A DNA stretch of 62,604 nt from an uncultured Bacteroidota bacterium (GTDB lineage Bacteria > Bacteroidota > Bacteroidia > Bacteroidales > GCA-2748055), in contig CAKZNC010000019.1 of NCBI GenBank assembly GCA_937129385.1, positions 1-62,604 of the forward strand, read 5' to 3'. The notes under the pieces were generated by a model. The model was not told the DNA's origin. It saw nothing but the letters and a program-made list of their open reading frames with translations, and made no database searches. The translations under genes and the position numbers were made by a program. This document shows, in pieces, positions 43,056-53,094 of this stretch (position 1 is its first letter; the number at the start of each line of letters is the position of its first letter).

Positions 43056-43700
43056 ATGAAAAACGTAAAGATCAAAAGTACAAGGGTATTGCTTGCCGTT
43101 ATCTATATCCCGGTTGCATTTGTCCTTGCTTTCGCACCGGTGAAAACCAACAAACCCAATGCGCTCTCTTCTGAAGAGTTGCTTGAAGAGGTGAACAGCA
43201 GCGTCCAGTTCATCAGTCCTGACGATGTGGCTGACAGAATCATCAAGCAGGATCCGTTTCTTCAGCTGATCGATGTGCGGACCCCGGAAGAGTTTGAGAA
43301 ATTCAGCCTTCCCGGTGCGATCAATATTCCTCTTGCCCAACTGCTTTCCGATGAATATGCCTATATCCTCAATCAGTCGGATTACATCAATGTCTACTAT
43401 TCAAACGGTACTGTCTTTGCCTCCCAGGCATGGTTGCTTACACGGATGAAAGGATATGAGAACAATTATGTGCTGATGGGCGGACTCAATTACTGGGCCG
43501 AGACGATCATGAATCCGGAAGCGCCTTCCTCAACCAGCCCTAACGAAGAAGTTGCGAAATATAATTTCAGGAAGGGAGCCAGCCAGGTTCTCGGCGGTGG
43601 TGCGACTGAAAATGATTCAGCTGCGACAAGCATCCTTGCAGCACCAAAACCGCCTATCAAGAAAAACACCCAGAGAAAAAGGGTACAGGGAGGTTGCTGA
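43056..43700 (+). CDS. Exported rhodanese-fold protein without catalytic Cys, sole Cys in a C-terminal Gly-Gly-Cys tail
   Basis: A 214-aa protein with an N-terminal hydrophobic segment at about 9-28 (a signal peptide or anchor), then a rhodanese domain: LIDVRTPEEFEKFSLPGAINIPL. The active-site loop, normally Y-C-x-x-G, reads NVYYSNGTVFAS, so Tyr replaces the catalytic cysteine. The protein has only one cysteine and it is the last residue, after a long Pro/Lys/Arg-rich tail ending RKRVQGGC. I infer a flexible sulfur-carrying arm comparable to the GGCGG tail of SoxY. I start at the ATG at 43056, since the upstream frame overlaps the preceding gene and masks the signal. It is last gene of the operon. 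Confidence 0.87.
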   Translation: MKNVKIKSTRVLLAVIYIPVAFVLAFAPVKTNKPNALSSEELLEEVNSSVQFISPDDVADRIIKQDPFLQLIDVRTPEEFEKFSLPGAINIPLAQLLSDEYAYILNQSDYINVYYSNGTVFASQAWLLTRMKGYENNYVLMGGLNYWAETIMNPEAPSSTSPNEEVAKYNFRKGASQVLGGGATENDSAATSILAAPKPPIKKNTQRKRVQGGC

Positions 43701-43703
43701 TAC

Positions 43704-45149
43704 TTAAAGAATCAGGGGCCGGTCCACAGGGCCGGCCTTTTTTCCTGCCCGCTGCCATCCAAACGCAAGGTTCATTCCAAACCACAGATTGACCGATCGT
43801 GTATCCAGCGGGTTCAATGCTCCGCTGACAATATTATCAGAGATCAGGTAGAGATTCAATGGTCCTACATTGAATGAAAGTCCCGCCCCGATATTATTGA
43901 AGGTGTTGCTCATATAGGAGTAACTCAATGACAGGTTGATGAATTTTCCGGTCGTCATATTTACCGAGCCTGTGAATTGCTGGGAAATATTCTCGCCCAG
44001 GAAATCTGTCCTTGAGAGAAGCCCCAGCCCGATCTTCTCAATAGGGTAATAAGATACACCAACAAATAGTTTGGTATTCAGTTTTGAAAAATAGGGCGTT
44101 CCCGTAACGAAGGAGATTGAATTGATCAGGGAATCCGTCAATTCAGAAACAAAAGTGGTGTCAACGCCTGTAAAGGGATTGACCTCGATTCCCCTGAATT
44201 CATATTGAAAATCAAAATTGCCTTCCATGGTGTTCTTCCACCGGATCCCCCCAATATCCATGACTGAAGCGCTCACCAGCAATTGAGGCAGGATCCTGTA
44301 TGACGCACCTATATCCAGGGCAAGACCCGCCTGGTCAGGATTGAGAAATGTCCTGACAATCTCACCAGGTGATGCATTATCGATGAAGGTAGAATCAATG
44401 GTGAATGGATCCTCATTCTCAATGTCGCTGTTAAAAGTAACTACAGATTGCGGGGCTGCAACACTCATCTGCATACTGGAATTTACATTCCAGGCCTCCA
44501 TGGAGGTGGAAATATCAAATACCGAATTTCGCGTCGCAACATTGGCAATCCCGAACAGTAACTTTCCCCTGATTCCTACATCCAGTCCGGGCAAAAGAAA
44601 ATCCTTTCTTGAATAGCCCATTGAAAATTCATTGAACACATTCACATCCACTCCGATTCCACTGAGTGAGATTGTCGAACCGTCAGGAGCACCATCAAAC
44701 ATTACATCAAAAATTCCCCTTGGATAAGAGATATTTCCATCCACCCTTGTGGTAATATCAAAAGAAAAGAAACTCTTTCCAGACCTGAACCCAAAGGATG
44801 CCAGGGAGGTCCCAAGACTTGACAACATGTAGTTGGTCTCCTTGAGATTCTTTAAAAATGCATCCTTGTCTGCCAGTGGATGAAAGGGGGTCACCAGCGA
44901 ATCAATCTCCTGGTTATAGGTAATTACATCGTTAAAACCAAGTGAACTTGAACTTACCTGGAACCTGAGCGGTGCTACACCGGGCATCCCGATGTAAAAA
45001 CCCCAACCCGGCTGGATCGAAGGGTTAATGCGGTTCGACTGTGGCACCCCGGGCATGAAATACAATGAATTTGGGATCTGACCTGCCACGCCAACACCCA
45101 GTATGGTAAATAATAAACCGCTAATGATAGATCTCCTGAAACTTTTCAT
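43704..45149 (-). CDS. DUF5723-like outer-membrane beta-barrel protein
   Basis: A 481-aa exported protein. The signal peptide ends LGVGVAGQ. It continues IPNSLYFMPGVPQSNRINPS, a typical opening for the Bacteroidota DUF5723 family, which resembles PorP-like and FadL-like barrels. Alternating strands run to the C-terminus (FWGMNLAFGWQRAG-type ending seen as LWFGMNLAFGWQRA). The function is unknown. It is third in a leftward unit after a lipoprotein and a large anchored protein; the spacing to the lipoprotein gene is 24 bases. Its 3' end contains the terminator of the convergent sulfur operon. Confidence 0.75.
   Translation of the reverse strand: MKSFRRSIISGLLFTILGVGVAGQIPNSLYFMPGVPQSNRINPSIQPGWGFYIGMPGVAPLRFQVSSSSLGFNDVITYNQEIDSLVTPFHPLADKDAFLKNLKETNYMLSSLGTSLASFGFRSGKSFFSFDITTRVDGNISYPRGIFDVMFDGAPDGSTISLSGIGVDVNVFNEFSMGYSRKDFLLPGLDVGIRGKLLFGIANVATRNSVFDISTSMEAWNVNSSMQMSVAAPQSVVTFNSDIENEDPFTIDSTFIDNASPGEIVRTFLNPDQAGLALDIGASYRILPQLLVSASVMDIGGIRWKNTMEGNFDFQYEFRGIEVNPFTGVDTTFVSELTDSLINSISFVTGTPYFSKLNTKLFVGVSYYPIEKIGLGLLSRTDFLGENISQQFTGSVNMTTGKFINLSLSYSYMSNTFNNIGAGLSFNVGPLNLYLISDNIVSGALNPLDTRSVNLWFGMNLAFGWQRAGKKAGPVDRPLIL
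43717..43743 (+). terminator. Intrinsic terminator of the sulfur operon, inside the 3' end of the opposite gene
   Basis: GGCCGG (43717-43722), a 9-base loop, CCGGCC (43732-43737) and six T. It lies within the last codons of the convergent DUF5723 gene, whose stop codon is at 43704. Confidence 0.85.
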
Positions 45150-45173
45150 AGGTATCAGTTCTGGTTGGTATTG

Positions 45174-46850
45174 TTATTCAAAATTCAGTTCAGATGGATT
45201 GATACGGAAATCAGCAGCAACAGCAAGCTGATAATCCAGCAGGTAATGACTAAAGAATTTCACAGTAGGTACGCCATTGTCTGTTGTACGCGCAGTGGCA
45301 ACAAACATGATCCTGGAGGCATTTTCAAGACCGTCCATCTCTTCTGCCGTCAATGTTATATCAATTACATTGGGCTGAAGCAGGCCCCTGTCGATCTCCC
45401 CATCTGCATTGACAGGCGCAGCATCAAGTAAAGGTATCTTTTCATCAAAGAGCGAATCCACCGGAAGATATGTATCGTCCACAAAATAGACCTGGGTGGC
45501 GATTTCCAGGGGCCACTCGTTCACAGTCGTGAGCCTGAAACTGATGCTCTCAATAAAATCGAGGTTCATCATCAGGCTGTCAAATGCGATGTCCAGGGTG
45601 TCCTTCAATGTATACCCTGTAGTGCTCAGCCACATTGGCAATAGCACCTCGGCCTCCAGTACCATTTTACTCGTATCAAGAAGGAAATTCTGCTCCGTGG
45701 AACCCGGCGGATTTCCCGTGGATGCAGCAAATGAAAATTCGATCATGTCAGGAACACTCGAAATGAGCTCATCTATATTGGAGGTTGCAACATTGTAATA
45801 TCGTTCCGTTGTCCTGGTCTGCCCCAGCTCCTCTACCGTCGGTGCATAGATGAGAAATGGATTCATCGTATCATTTTTAAAGTCCAGGTCGGTAAACGTT
45901 CCATCCAGGAATGACCGGGCTCTGAAATAATTGATGTCCAGCGACATAGGAACTCCAAATGAATTGTGTACCGCCAGGTTGAACTGCGGATCAGCAAAAT
46001 AGATATCTGGAAATTCCTCCAGCGATTCAAAAAATGCCAGTTCAATAGATTCCTCCAGGTCGGTGATGGATCGTTCGGCAATATGACCGAAAACCGAATG
46101 ATACTTGAGGTCGGTAAATGTCATCGTGACCCCCGCCTCTTCATCTATATCAATGCCTGCAGGTGACTTGACCAGGTTCAGGTGGAAGTATATTTCAACA
46201 ACAGCAGAATCATTGATCTCATCCATTGTAAGGGTATACCCGGTAAGGTCATAATCTGAGTTGTTATAAAAGTCCCCGGCTGTGGAACTGATCTCAAAAG
46301 TAATGTCAAGCGTATCACCATTTTCGTCCATGATGTTATTACTGGTGATGTTCAACTCCCCGGAATGCCTGAATTCACTGAAAGCTTCGAGGTTTAGAAA
46401 TCCCGCCTTGACCCTGATGCTGTCGATCCGGTCTCCCGGCTCTATTGCAAAATCCATCCGCTCCACTTTGGTAAATGTGTAGTTTTCTCCTTCCGGCAAC
46501 AGGGTCCATGCCGGAATGTTGATGTCCGATTGGATATAGGTCTCAGCAGTGATGTGGTCTGGAATCTCAACAACCTCCTCAGCATTCAGGGAAAATGCAG
46601 TATCAGCATAAGAAACCAGTATCAGGCTGTCCTCGGTAAGTGAGATCAAGCCGGCACTGTCATTCAATGACTCCAGGATGTCCTGTATGCTGAAACTTCC
46701 ATAGGCAAGCGGAGCCGCCAATGAAGGACTGAACTCCACTTCACTGGATAATTTTTCCATGTTGAACTGGTCAAGGTAACTCTCGCAGGACCAAAGTCCG
46801 GCGACTATAAAAACCCCTGCCAACAGTATATTGAATCTGCTTCGTCTCAT
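45174..46850 (-). CDS. Large lipoprotein of unknown function
   Basis: A 558-aa predicted lipoprotein with the lipobox GLWSC at residues 18-22. The mature sequence is Asp/Glu/Ser/Thr-rich and beta-strand-like, with no motif that I recognise. Segments such as FSPSLAAPLAYGSFSIQDIL at the start resemble the opening of other Bacteroidota lipoproteins found beside DUF5723-type barrels. It begins 2 bases after the upstream 919-aa gene ends, so the two are translated together. A role with the neighbouring outer-membrane barrel is inferred only from position. Confidence 0.7.
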   Translation of the reverse strand: MRRSRFNILLAGVFIVAGLWSCESYLDQFNMEKLSSEVEFSPSLAAPLAYGSFSIQDILESLNDSAGLISLTEDSLILVSYADTAFSLNAEEVVEIPDHITAETYIQSDINIPAWTLLPEGENYTFTKVERMDFAIEPGDRIDSIRVKAGFLNLEAFSEFRHSGELNITSNNIMDENGDTLDITFEISSTAGDFYNNSDYDLTGYTLTMDEINDSAVVEIYFHLNLVKSPAGIDIDEEAGVTMTFTDLKYHSVFGHIAERSITDLEESIELAFFESLEEFPDIYFADPQFNLAVHNSFGVPMSLDINYFRARSFLDGTFTDLDFKNDTMNPFLIYAPTVEELGQTRTTERYYNVATSNIDELISSVPDMIEFSFAASTGNPPGSTEQNFLLDTSKMVLEAEVLLPMWLSTTGYTLKDTLDIAFDSLMMNLDFIESISFRLTTVNEWPLEIATQVYFVDDTYLPVDSLFDEKIPLLDAAPVNADGEIDRGLLQPNVIDITLTAEEMDGLENASRIMFVATARTTDNGVPTVKFFSHYLLDYQLAVAADFRINPSELNFE

Positions 46851-46852
46851 AG

Positions 46853-49612
46853 CTATTCGATTGAATAATTATATAAAAACCCATTCTGGCTACCGACAAT
46901 CAGGTTGAACCTGCTGTCAGACCCTGCAAAATAACCGACGGAGAATTGGGTGTCCCCTTCAAGGGGAAATCCCTCGTACAAACTGCCATCTGAATTCAGC
47001 AGGTAAATCTTGTTCTTATCACGATCGGTCAGACCAATCTTCAGGTCAGCGGATGAGAACTCATATATATCCGGATTTGTACGAATATTCCCCTTTATTT
47101 TAAATGTAAAATACCTGTTCCCTTTCAAATCAACAACATTCAATTCATTCCCGTCAGCAAATATACATTCGGGCTTTCCGTCCTGATCCAGGTCTTTTAT
47201 ACGGAAAAAATGCCCCGGAGTTGCTTCATACGAAAGGATTTGCTCCATACCACCCGATATTTTGATCCCAACTACGTTGCCTGCAGTGTCGGTCGAAACA
47301 AATCTCGGAATACTGCCCCCTATGTTCATATCCAGGTAAAATGCATTGTTTTCCGAAACTACTACAGGCTCCTCAGTGTCAACCCGTTCACTTCCCCGCC
47401 TGTCAAGTATATATGTCCTGATCTGGTCGGCAAATACAATATAATCCTTCTCCCCGATCCTGAAATGCTGTACGGGCCTCCGCACCATTCCTTCAGATCT
47501 CCTGAAAGACCAACCAGGGATAATACTCCCCTCAAGGTCATATACATAGACCCTCCTGTCATCACATGCAACGAAAATCCTGTATTCCTTTCTCTTATCA
47601 TAGTCAAACAAAGCCATGCCATTGGTTGCATCACTTCTCAATTTTACAGGATACCGCTCAACATAGTTCCCGTTCCTGTCTATCAGGTGAATCCCCTTTT
47701 CAGTATTGAATAGATATTGCAGTTTCCCGTTGCTGTAATAGTCCACCTGGTATATTTCACTCATAATCACTCCGTCGAGCCGTAACTTCCACAAAACTCT
47801 TCCCGTGCTATTCACAAGGTATACTGAATGTTTCGTGTCCTGCACGAGGATCTCTTTCTCCGAAGTATAGTGATTGGTCACCAGGTGAGGCTTCATTGCA
47901 ACTGTCGAATCCAGAAGACTCTCCCATACAGTATGCGCCTTTTCCCTTACCCTGGAGGTGTAGCTCATGCTGACATTTGAATAGAAGATCTCTCCCTCGT
48001 TGGAAAACTGTATGACCAGTCCGGGTATCTTCTTCAAGGGCACTGCCAGGCTGTCCACGATCCCGGAATATTTTTTTGTCAGCAGGTCTCTGTGGCGTGA
48101 CATTAGATTCCATGGCTTTAAAAAACATGTTAAGTTGGCCCTGGTAGAAACCAGGTTGCTTACCGGCTCATAGGAGGGCTCATTTTCCAGGGTCTTGTGC
48201 AAAACATTTTGATAAATGGTACGTGAAATTGCCTCCTGACTGTCTCCGAAGATGATGTAATTGTCGTAGAAAGCAAACCTTGGCCTGATGAATTTCCTGA
48301 TGATGCCCTGGTCATAATAGAGCTCAGGAAAGGTATAGATGGTATAGGTTATCTGGTCATCCAGCTGATATTCGGTCATATAATCGGTCGACTCTTGTCC
48401 CTTTAACTCTGCAAGTACCGCGACCCATCGCTCAAGTTTGTCGATGGCTTCAGACTGACTTCTCACTTCAAGCATTACCATCTCCTCAAAAGTATTGCCA
48501 GAGTGATTCTCCATTGTGAACCATACGACCTCATCACTCACAAGTTCCAGCAGCCCGTCAAATATGCGCTCACCCAACTGCCGGTTGCTCATATTGTCCT
48601 GTTCCATGAAACGCTGGAGTTCATTCCTGTTTCTCAGTTCATTTCTTAGATCCTTCCTGAACCTTTCTTTATCACTGATGCCGGCAGCAAGGAACTCAAT
48701 GGCATTGGAAGGGACGAATGAGGAAGCTTCGATCCTGACCGGAGACTGACCGGCAAACAGATTCAGCCACCCGGGCAACGAATCATTCACGTAGGTCATT
48801 CCGTTGAATAAAAACACATTGTCCCTTACATCAATATCAAACTCCCCCCAAAGCGCAACACTGGAAAGCATTGAAAGCGCGTCCATGGATGATGAGCCTG
48901 TTGCCGGGTAAAACAGCTGTTCCAACAGCCTGTAATTCAGGTATAAATTGCCGGGAACATATTTTCCGGCTGTCTCTGCAACCCTCCGATACCCCTCCTG
49001 GTAGTAAATTCCCCCCTCCGAATTCAGACTCCTGATCGATTCTTCCACCAGGATTGAAGAGGGCGAAAGGATCATGAATCCGTGCATAAATGCATAGGAT
49101 ACACTGCGGATTGCCCCGGGATTGCCGAATGAGACATCTGTAAGTTCAACCGCCTCATATTTTCGTTGATTGAAGATCGCATCCTCTCCTGCCACCTCCC
49201 TGATTTCGCTTTCGACCGACTGAACGGATACCTGGTCCCCCAATCCAATGTAAACCAAAGGCTGTAACTTATTCTTACCAAGCAGGTGAAGCGAAATACT
49301 CAGCTCTCCTGACCTGAGCTGCTCACGGATAACAGGCATCGCAGGGAATTTAGCTTTCAACTCAGCAGCAATGGAATCAAACTGTCGAAACGGCCTCCTG
49401 GTAATCAGTTCCCTCCAGAGAAGGCTCTCCTCGACCAGTTCTTCTGAGAAAAATCCAAAGTCAATATGATCCACAAAAATAATGGCATTCGAAGGTACAG
49501 CTTCTGCCACCTCAGCCTCCTTGAATGATCCGCTATTCCTGAACAACAACACTGCCAATACGCCTACAATCACAACAGCAGGCACCCCGGCAATCAATAT
49601 TCTCTTAACCAT
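46853..49612 (-). CDS. Membrane-anchored protein with C-terminal beta-propeller-like region (possibly DUF3352)
   Basis: A 919-aa protein anchored by an N-terminal helix (RILIAGVPAVVIVGVLAVLL). Residues to about 570 form a region beginning EAVPSNAIIFVDHIDFGFF, which reminds me of DUF3352, but I am not certain. From about 590 there are repeated blades of the PQQ/WD kind, for example GRVLWKLRLDGVI, GIHLIDRNGNYVERYPVKL and RVYVYDLEGSIIPGWSF. I choose the ATG at 49612; a TTG seven codons upstream lies inside the -7 element. It is first gene of a three-gene envelope unit. Confidence 0.7.
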   Translation of the reverse strand: MVKRILIAGVPAVVIVGVLAVLLFRNSGSFKEAEVAEAVPSNAIIFVDHIDFGFFSEELVEESLLWRELITRRPFRQFDSIAAELKAKFPAMPVIREQLRSGELSISLHLLGKNKLQPLVYIGLGDQVSVQSVESEIREVAGEDAIFNQRKYEAVELTDVSFGNPGAIRSVSYAFMHGFMILSPSSILVEESIRSLNSEGGIYYQEGYRRVAETAGKYVPGNLYLNYRLLEQLFYPATGSSSMDALSMLSSVALWGEFDIDVRDNVFLFNGMTYVNDSLPGWLNLFAGQSPVRIEASSFVPSNAIEFLAAGISDKERFRKDLRNELRNRNELQRFMEQDNMSNRQLGERIFDGLLELVSDEVVWFTMENHSGNTFEEMVMLEVRSQSEAIDKLERWVAVLAELKGQESTDYMTEYQLDDQITYTIYTFPELYYDQGIIRKFIRPRFAFYDNYIIFGDSQEAISRTIYQNVLHKTLENEPSYEPVSNLVSTRANLTCFLKPWNLMSRHRDLLTKKYSGIVDSLAVPLKKIPGLVIQFSNEGEIFYSNVSMSYTSRVREKAHTVWESLLDSTVAMKPHLVTNHYTSEKEILVQDTKHSVYLVNSTGRVLWKLRLDGVIMSEIYQVDYYSNGKLQYLFNTEKGIHLIDRNGNYVERYPVKLRSDATNGMALFDYDKRKEYRIFVACDDRRVYVYDLEGSIIPGWSFRRSEGMVRRPVQHFRIGEKDYIVFADQIRTYILDRRGSERVDTEEPVVVSENNAFYLDMNIGGSIPRFVSTDTAGNVVGIKISGGMEQILSYEATPGHFFRIKDLDQDGKPECIFADGNELNVVDLKGNRYFTFKIKGNIRTNPDIYEFSSADLKIGLTDRDKNKIYLLNSDGSLYEGFPLEGDTQFSVGYFAGSDSRFNLIVGSQNGFLYNYSIE

Positions 49613-49630
49613 ACAGACATACTTTTCAAT

Positions 49631-49638
49631 CAAATTTA
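49631..49638 (-). promoter_or_regulatory. -7 promoter element for the three-gene envelope unit
   Basis: The minus strand reads TAAATTTG, an exact TAnnTTTG, 18 bases before the ATG at 49612. It overlaps the alternative TTG start, which is therefore rejected. Confidence 0.6.
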
Positions 49639-49762
49639 ATTAAAAGTGAAAGTCATCTTCCGAGAACTTACCAACAGATAAACAAAAACCATTGCAGAAC
49701 GTTTGATTATGAATTATTCCATCACAATGGTTGGTACAATTTTTGTATGATTCAGCCTACCT

Positions 49763-52153
49763 ATGAAGACTTTTTTTACCCTGATTATCTTACTGATTAC
49801 CGTGACAGGAAACGGGCAAAGATTGCGGGTTCTGACCGAAAATGCAGATGAACCGATTCCCAATGTCGCCATTTTCGACAAATCGCGGGAAAGGGCTGCT
49901 ATCACCGACAGCATGGGATATACAGGCCCCCTGGTTTTCCTCGAATCAGACACACTGGTCTTCCAGCACCCGGCATTCAATACCGTGATCTATCCCTACA
50001 CGGAGATCCTGAACAGGGAGGTGGTCAGGTTGTCCAAGAGAAACATACTGTTTGATGAATTTGTCATTTCAGCGACCAAATCCAGGGAGAGCAAACAGAT
50101 CCTGCCCTATAAAGTGAGTGTCCTGCAAAGGCAGGATTTGCGTCATAATCCTTCCCAGACAGCTGCCGATGTGCTGACAGAGACAGGAAATATTGCTATA
50201 CAAAAAACCCAGGCAGGGGGAGGAAGTCCGATCCTGAGAGGTTTTGAGGCAAATAAAATACTCCTTGTTGTGGACGGGGTCAGGATGAATAATGCCATCT
50301 ACAGAAGCGGACACCTCCAAAACTCAATCACTATCGATAACGCAGTGCTCGACCGCACCGAAGTGATCTTCGGTCCAAGTTCACTCATCTACGGAAGTGA
50401 TGCCCTCGGAGGAGTAATCCATTATTACACACGCGATCCGGAACTGTCAGAAAATGAAAAAACAAAGATAAGCGGTGGAGCATATGCACAGTACTCCACG
50501 GCAAACCAGGGAATGGTTGGACATGTTGACTTCAATGCCGGTGGGAATAAATTCGGCGCCCTTACCAGTATTACGCATAAGGACTTCGGTAATATCAGGA
50601 TCGGGTCAAACCGCAACCTCTTCTATGGTGATTGGGGTAAAACCCTGCACTATGTTGAAAGAATGCCGGACAGATCCGACAGTATGTTCATCAACCAGGA
50701 CGAATACATCCAGTGGTATACAGATTATAGCCAGACTGATATCATGCAGAAATTCCGCTACCAGCAGTCTGAGTTCGTTAACTGGATCGTCAACCTCCAG
50801 TATTCCACCTCTTCTGATATTGACCGGCTTGACAAGCTCAACGATTACAACAGCGATGGAATCCTTAAATATTCAGAATACCACTACGGCCCTCAAAACA
50901 GGCTCCTTGCATCGGTGAAAAATGTTAACAGGAACGATAACCGTTTCTTTACAAATGCCACATCCATATTCGCCTACCAGCGGATTGACGAGGAACGTGT
51001 CTCCAGGAAATTCAGGTCTGATGAACGGCTGACACAACTTGAAACAGTGAATGTTTTAAGTCTGAATATAGATTTTCTCAAGGTGTGGGATGCAGATAAA
51101 AAATTGAATTATGGATATGACCTGATCTATAACAACGTGGGGTCCGGTGCTCGTTATACTGATATCCTGACAAGAGAATCGATCCCTGCACAGACCAGGT
51201 ATCCCTCGGGCGGGAGTCACACCCTCTCCTCTTCCATTTATGGCAGCTATAAGAAAATATTTACAGATAAACTCGTCTTGAATGCCGGCCTCCGCTATAA
51301 CTATTCTTACCTGCAATCGGCTTTCAACAATCCTGAACTGACATTCGATACGACCAGGATCAATAATGGAGCCGTCACCGGAAGTCTCAGCGTCGTATAC
51401 CACCCCTCCCCAATGTGGCAGATCAACGGGATTCTGTCAACAGGATATCGCAACCCGAACGTTGATGATTATGGGAAGATCCGCGCAAAAGACGATTACA
51501 TTATAGTTCCCAACCCCAATGTTAAACCAGAATATACCTACAATGCCGAAGTGGGAGTGAGCAGGGTCCTGGAAGGATTTCTCAGGATGGATGCAGTTGT
51601 CTACTATACCTTGATTACAGATGCGATCGTCCGCACGGATTATACGCTCAATGGCATGGACTCCATGATGTATGACGGAGATATTTACAGGATCTCTGCA
51701 AATTACAACGCTAACCAGGCAAGCATCTACGGGACGTCATTGAATGTCATTTCCGACTTTTACAACAACATCGTCCTGAAAGCCTCTGTGAACATTACAA
51801 AGGGCAGGAACCTGACTGATGACGTTCCGCTTGGACACATTCCTCCAGTATTTGGAAGGGTTAGCATCACCTATGACTATAAAAAATTCCGGTTCGAGAG
51901 TTTTGTCAATTACAATGGCTGGAAATTTGCCGACAGTTTTTCACCCTACGGGGAGGACAACGAAGGTGAAGCAACAGTTTTTGGATATCCCTCTTGGTGG
52001 ACACTCAACCTGAACAGTACCTACAGGATCAATGATTTCATCATGGCACAATTTTCCATCGAAAATATCCTGGACCAGTTTTACAAACCATTTGCTTCCG
52101 GAGTCAGCGCCCCCGGAAGAAATTTTATCTTCACCCTGAGAGCCTCCTTCTGA
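49763..52153 (+). CDS. TonB-dependent outer-membrane receptor, haem/haemoglobin-receptor-like
   Basis: A 796-aa receptor with a signal peptide ([15 protein letters not shown]). A short N-terminal domain ([18 protein letters not shown]) resembles the carboxypeptidase-like domain of Bacteroidota receptors. The plug starts [15 protein letters not shown] and includes [20 protein letters not shown] with [15 protein letters not shown], the plug form typical of haemoglobin/haemin receptors. The barrel ends [10 protein letters not shown] with a terminal Phe. The ligand cannot be proven from sequence. There are no SusD or haemophore genes adjacent; ung follows on the same strand. Confidence 0.88.
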   Translation: MKTFFTLIILLITVTGNGQRLRVLTENADEPIPNVAIFDKSRERAAITDSMGYTGPLVFLESDTLVFQHPAFNTVIYPYTEILNREVVRLSKRNILFDEFVISATKSRESKQILPYKVSVLQRQDLRHNPSQTAADVLTETGNIAIQKTQAGGGSPILRGFEANKILLVVDGVRMNNAIYRSGHLQNSITIDNAVLDRTEVIFGPSSLIYGSDALGGVIHYYTRDPELSENEKTKISGGAYAQYSTANQGMVGHVDFNAGGNKFGALTSITHKDFGNIRIGSNRNLFYGDWGKTLHYVERMPDRSDSMFINQDEYIQWYTDYSQTDIMQKFRYQQSEFVNWIVNLQYSTSSDIDRLDKLNDYNSDGILKYSEYHYGPQNRLLASVKNVNRNDNRFFTNATSIFAYQRIDEERVSRKFRSDERLTQLETVNVLSLNIDFLKVWDADKKLNYGYDLIYNNVGSGARYTDILTRESIPAQTRYPSGGSHTLSSSIYGSYKKIFTDKLVLNAGLRYNYSYLQSAFNNPELTFDTTRINNGAVTGSLSVVYHPSPMWQINGILSTGYRNPNVDDYGKIRAKDDYIIVPNPNVKPEYTYNAEVGVSRVLEGFLRMDAVVYYTLITDAIVRTDYTLNGMDSMMYDGDIYRISANYNANQASIYGTSLNVISDFYNNIVLKASVNITKGRNLTDDVPLGHIPPVFGRVSITYDYKKFRFESFVNYNGWKFADSFSPYGEDNEGEATVFGYPSWWTLNLNSTYRINDFIMAQFSIENILDQFYKPFASGVSAPGRNFIFTLRASF

Positions 52154-52250
52154 CAATCGTAGCCCAGACGATGCACCACAATTGGCTGCGATCACTGAAG
52201 AACCGCAAAAATTGGAGTCAGTCAGTGAAATTTCCTATTTTTACGGGTGT

Positions 52251-52931
52251 ATGACAGAGATCTCACCCAATATCGAAGAAAGCTGGAAACATGCCCTGTG
52301 GGATGAATTTCAGGCCCCCTACTTTGCAAAACTGAAAGATTTTCTGCACGCAGAAAAAGATAAATATACGATCTACCCCCCAGGACCGAAAATCTTCAAT
52401 GCCTTTAACAGCACTCCTCTTGACACCGTGAAAGCAGTGATACTGGGCCAGGATCCCTACCACGGACAAGGCCAGGCACACGGACTCTGTTTCTCCGTAC
52501 CACATGGCATTAAACCTCCTCCTTCACTGGTAAACATATTTAAAGAACTACATGCTGATCTGGGCATCGGGATCCCCTCACATGGTAACCTTGAAGCATG
52601 GACGCGACATGGTGTACTGCTACTTAATGCCACCCTCACCGTAAGAGCCTCCGGTGCCGGATCCCACCAGGGCCAGGGTTGGGAACAGTTCACAGACCGG
52701 GTGATTAAGGTCATCTCTGAACAATCAGAACATGTTGTTTTCCTGCTCTGGGGGCGCTATGCACAAGCCAAGGAGACGCTTATCGATACAGATAAACACA
52801 TGGTACTTAAAGCTGCTCATCCTTCACCATTTTCAGCATACAATGGCTTTTTCGGCTGCAGGCACTTTTCGAAAACAAACAGTTACCTCGACGAAATGGG
52901 GAGGCAGCAAATTGATTGGCGGCTGGACTGA
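52251..52931 (+). CDS. ung: Uracil-DNA glycosylase, family 1
   Basis: Removes uracil from DNA to start base-excision repair. From the ATG at 52251 it is 226 aa, the normal length. The water-activating Asp68 lies in [27 protein letters not shown] binds uracil. The late loop reads [20 protein letters not shown] (usually HPSPLS, a conservative change). A TTG-started frame from 52182 adds 23 residues unlike the family and is rejected. A terminator lies downstream. Confidence 0.95.
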   Translation: MTEISPNIEESWKHALWDEFQAPYFAKLKDFLHAEKDKYTIYPPGPKIFNAFNSTPLDTVKAVILGQDPYHGQGQAHGLCFSVPHGIKPPPSLVNIFKELHADLGIGIPSHGNLEAWTRHGVLLLNATLTVRASGAGSHQGQGWEQFTDRVIKVISEQSEHVVFLLWGRYAQAKETLIDTDKHMVLKAAHPSPFSAYNGFFGCRHFSKTNSYLDEMGRQQIDWRLD

Positions 52932-53063
52932 AATTGCCCGGAAATGCTCAACAACAGAAGATTTCAGGTATATAAACCAAAATGGAACGCGTTTTGGCAC
53001 AGTATTTGTTTTTATTTGGATGACAGTTCATCCAAGCATATACCTGACATTATTCGGGGCACG

Positions 53064-53091
53064 GTCCGTCTCTTTCCGAGGCGGACTTTTT
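53064..53091 (+). terminator. Intrinsic terminator after ung
   Basis: GTCCGTCTC (53064-53072), loop TTTCC, GAGGCGGAC (53078-53086) with one G-U pair, then five T. It sits between the convergent ung and trpS. Confidence 0.85.
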
Positions 53092-53094
53092 ATA

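Noticed and set aside
49612-49633. TTG start seven codons upstream for the 919-aa envelope protein
   Set aside because: It lies within the TAAATTTG promoter element; the ATG at 49612 directly precedes the membrane anchor.
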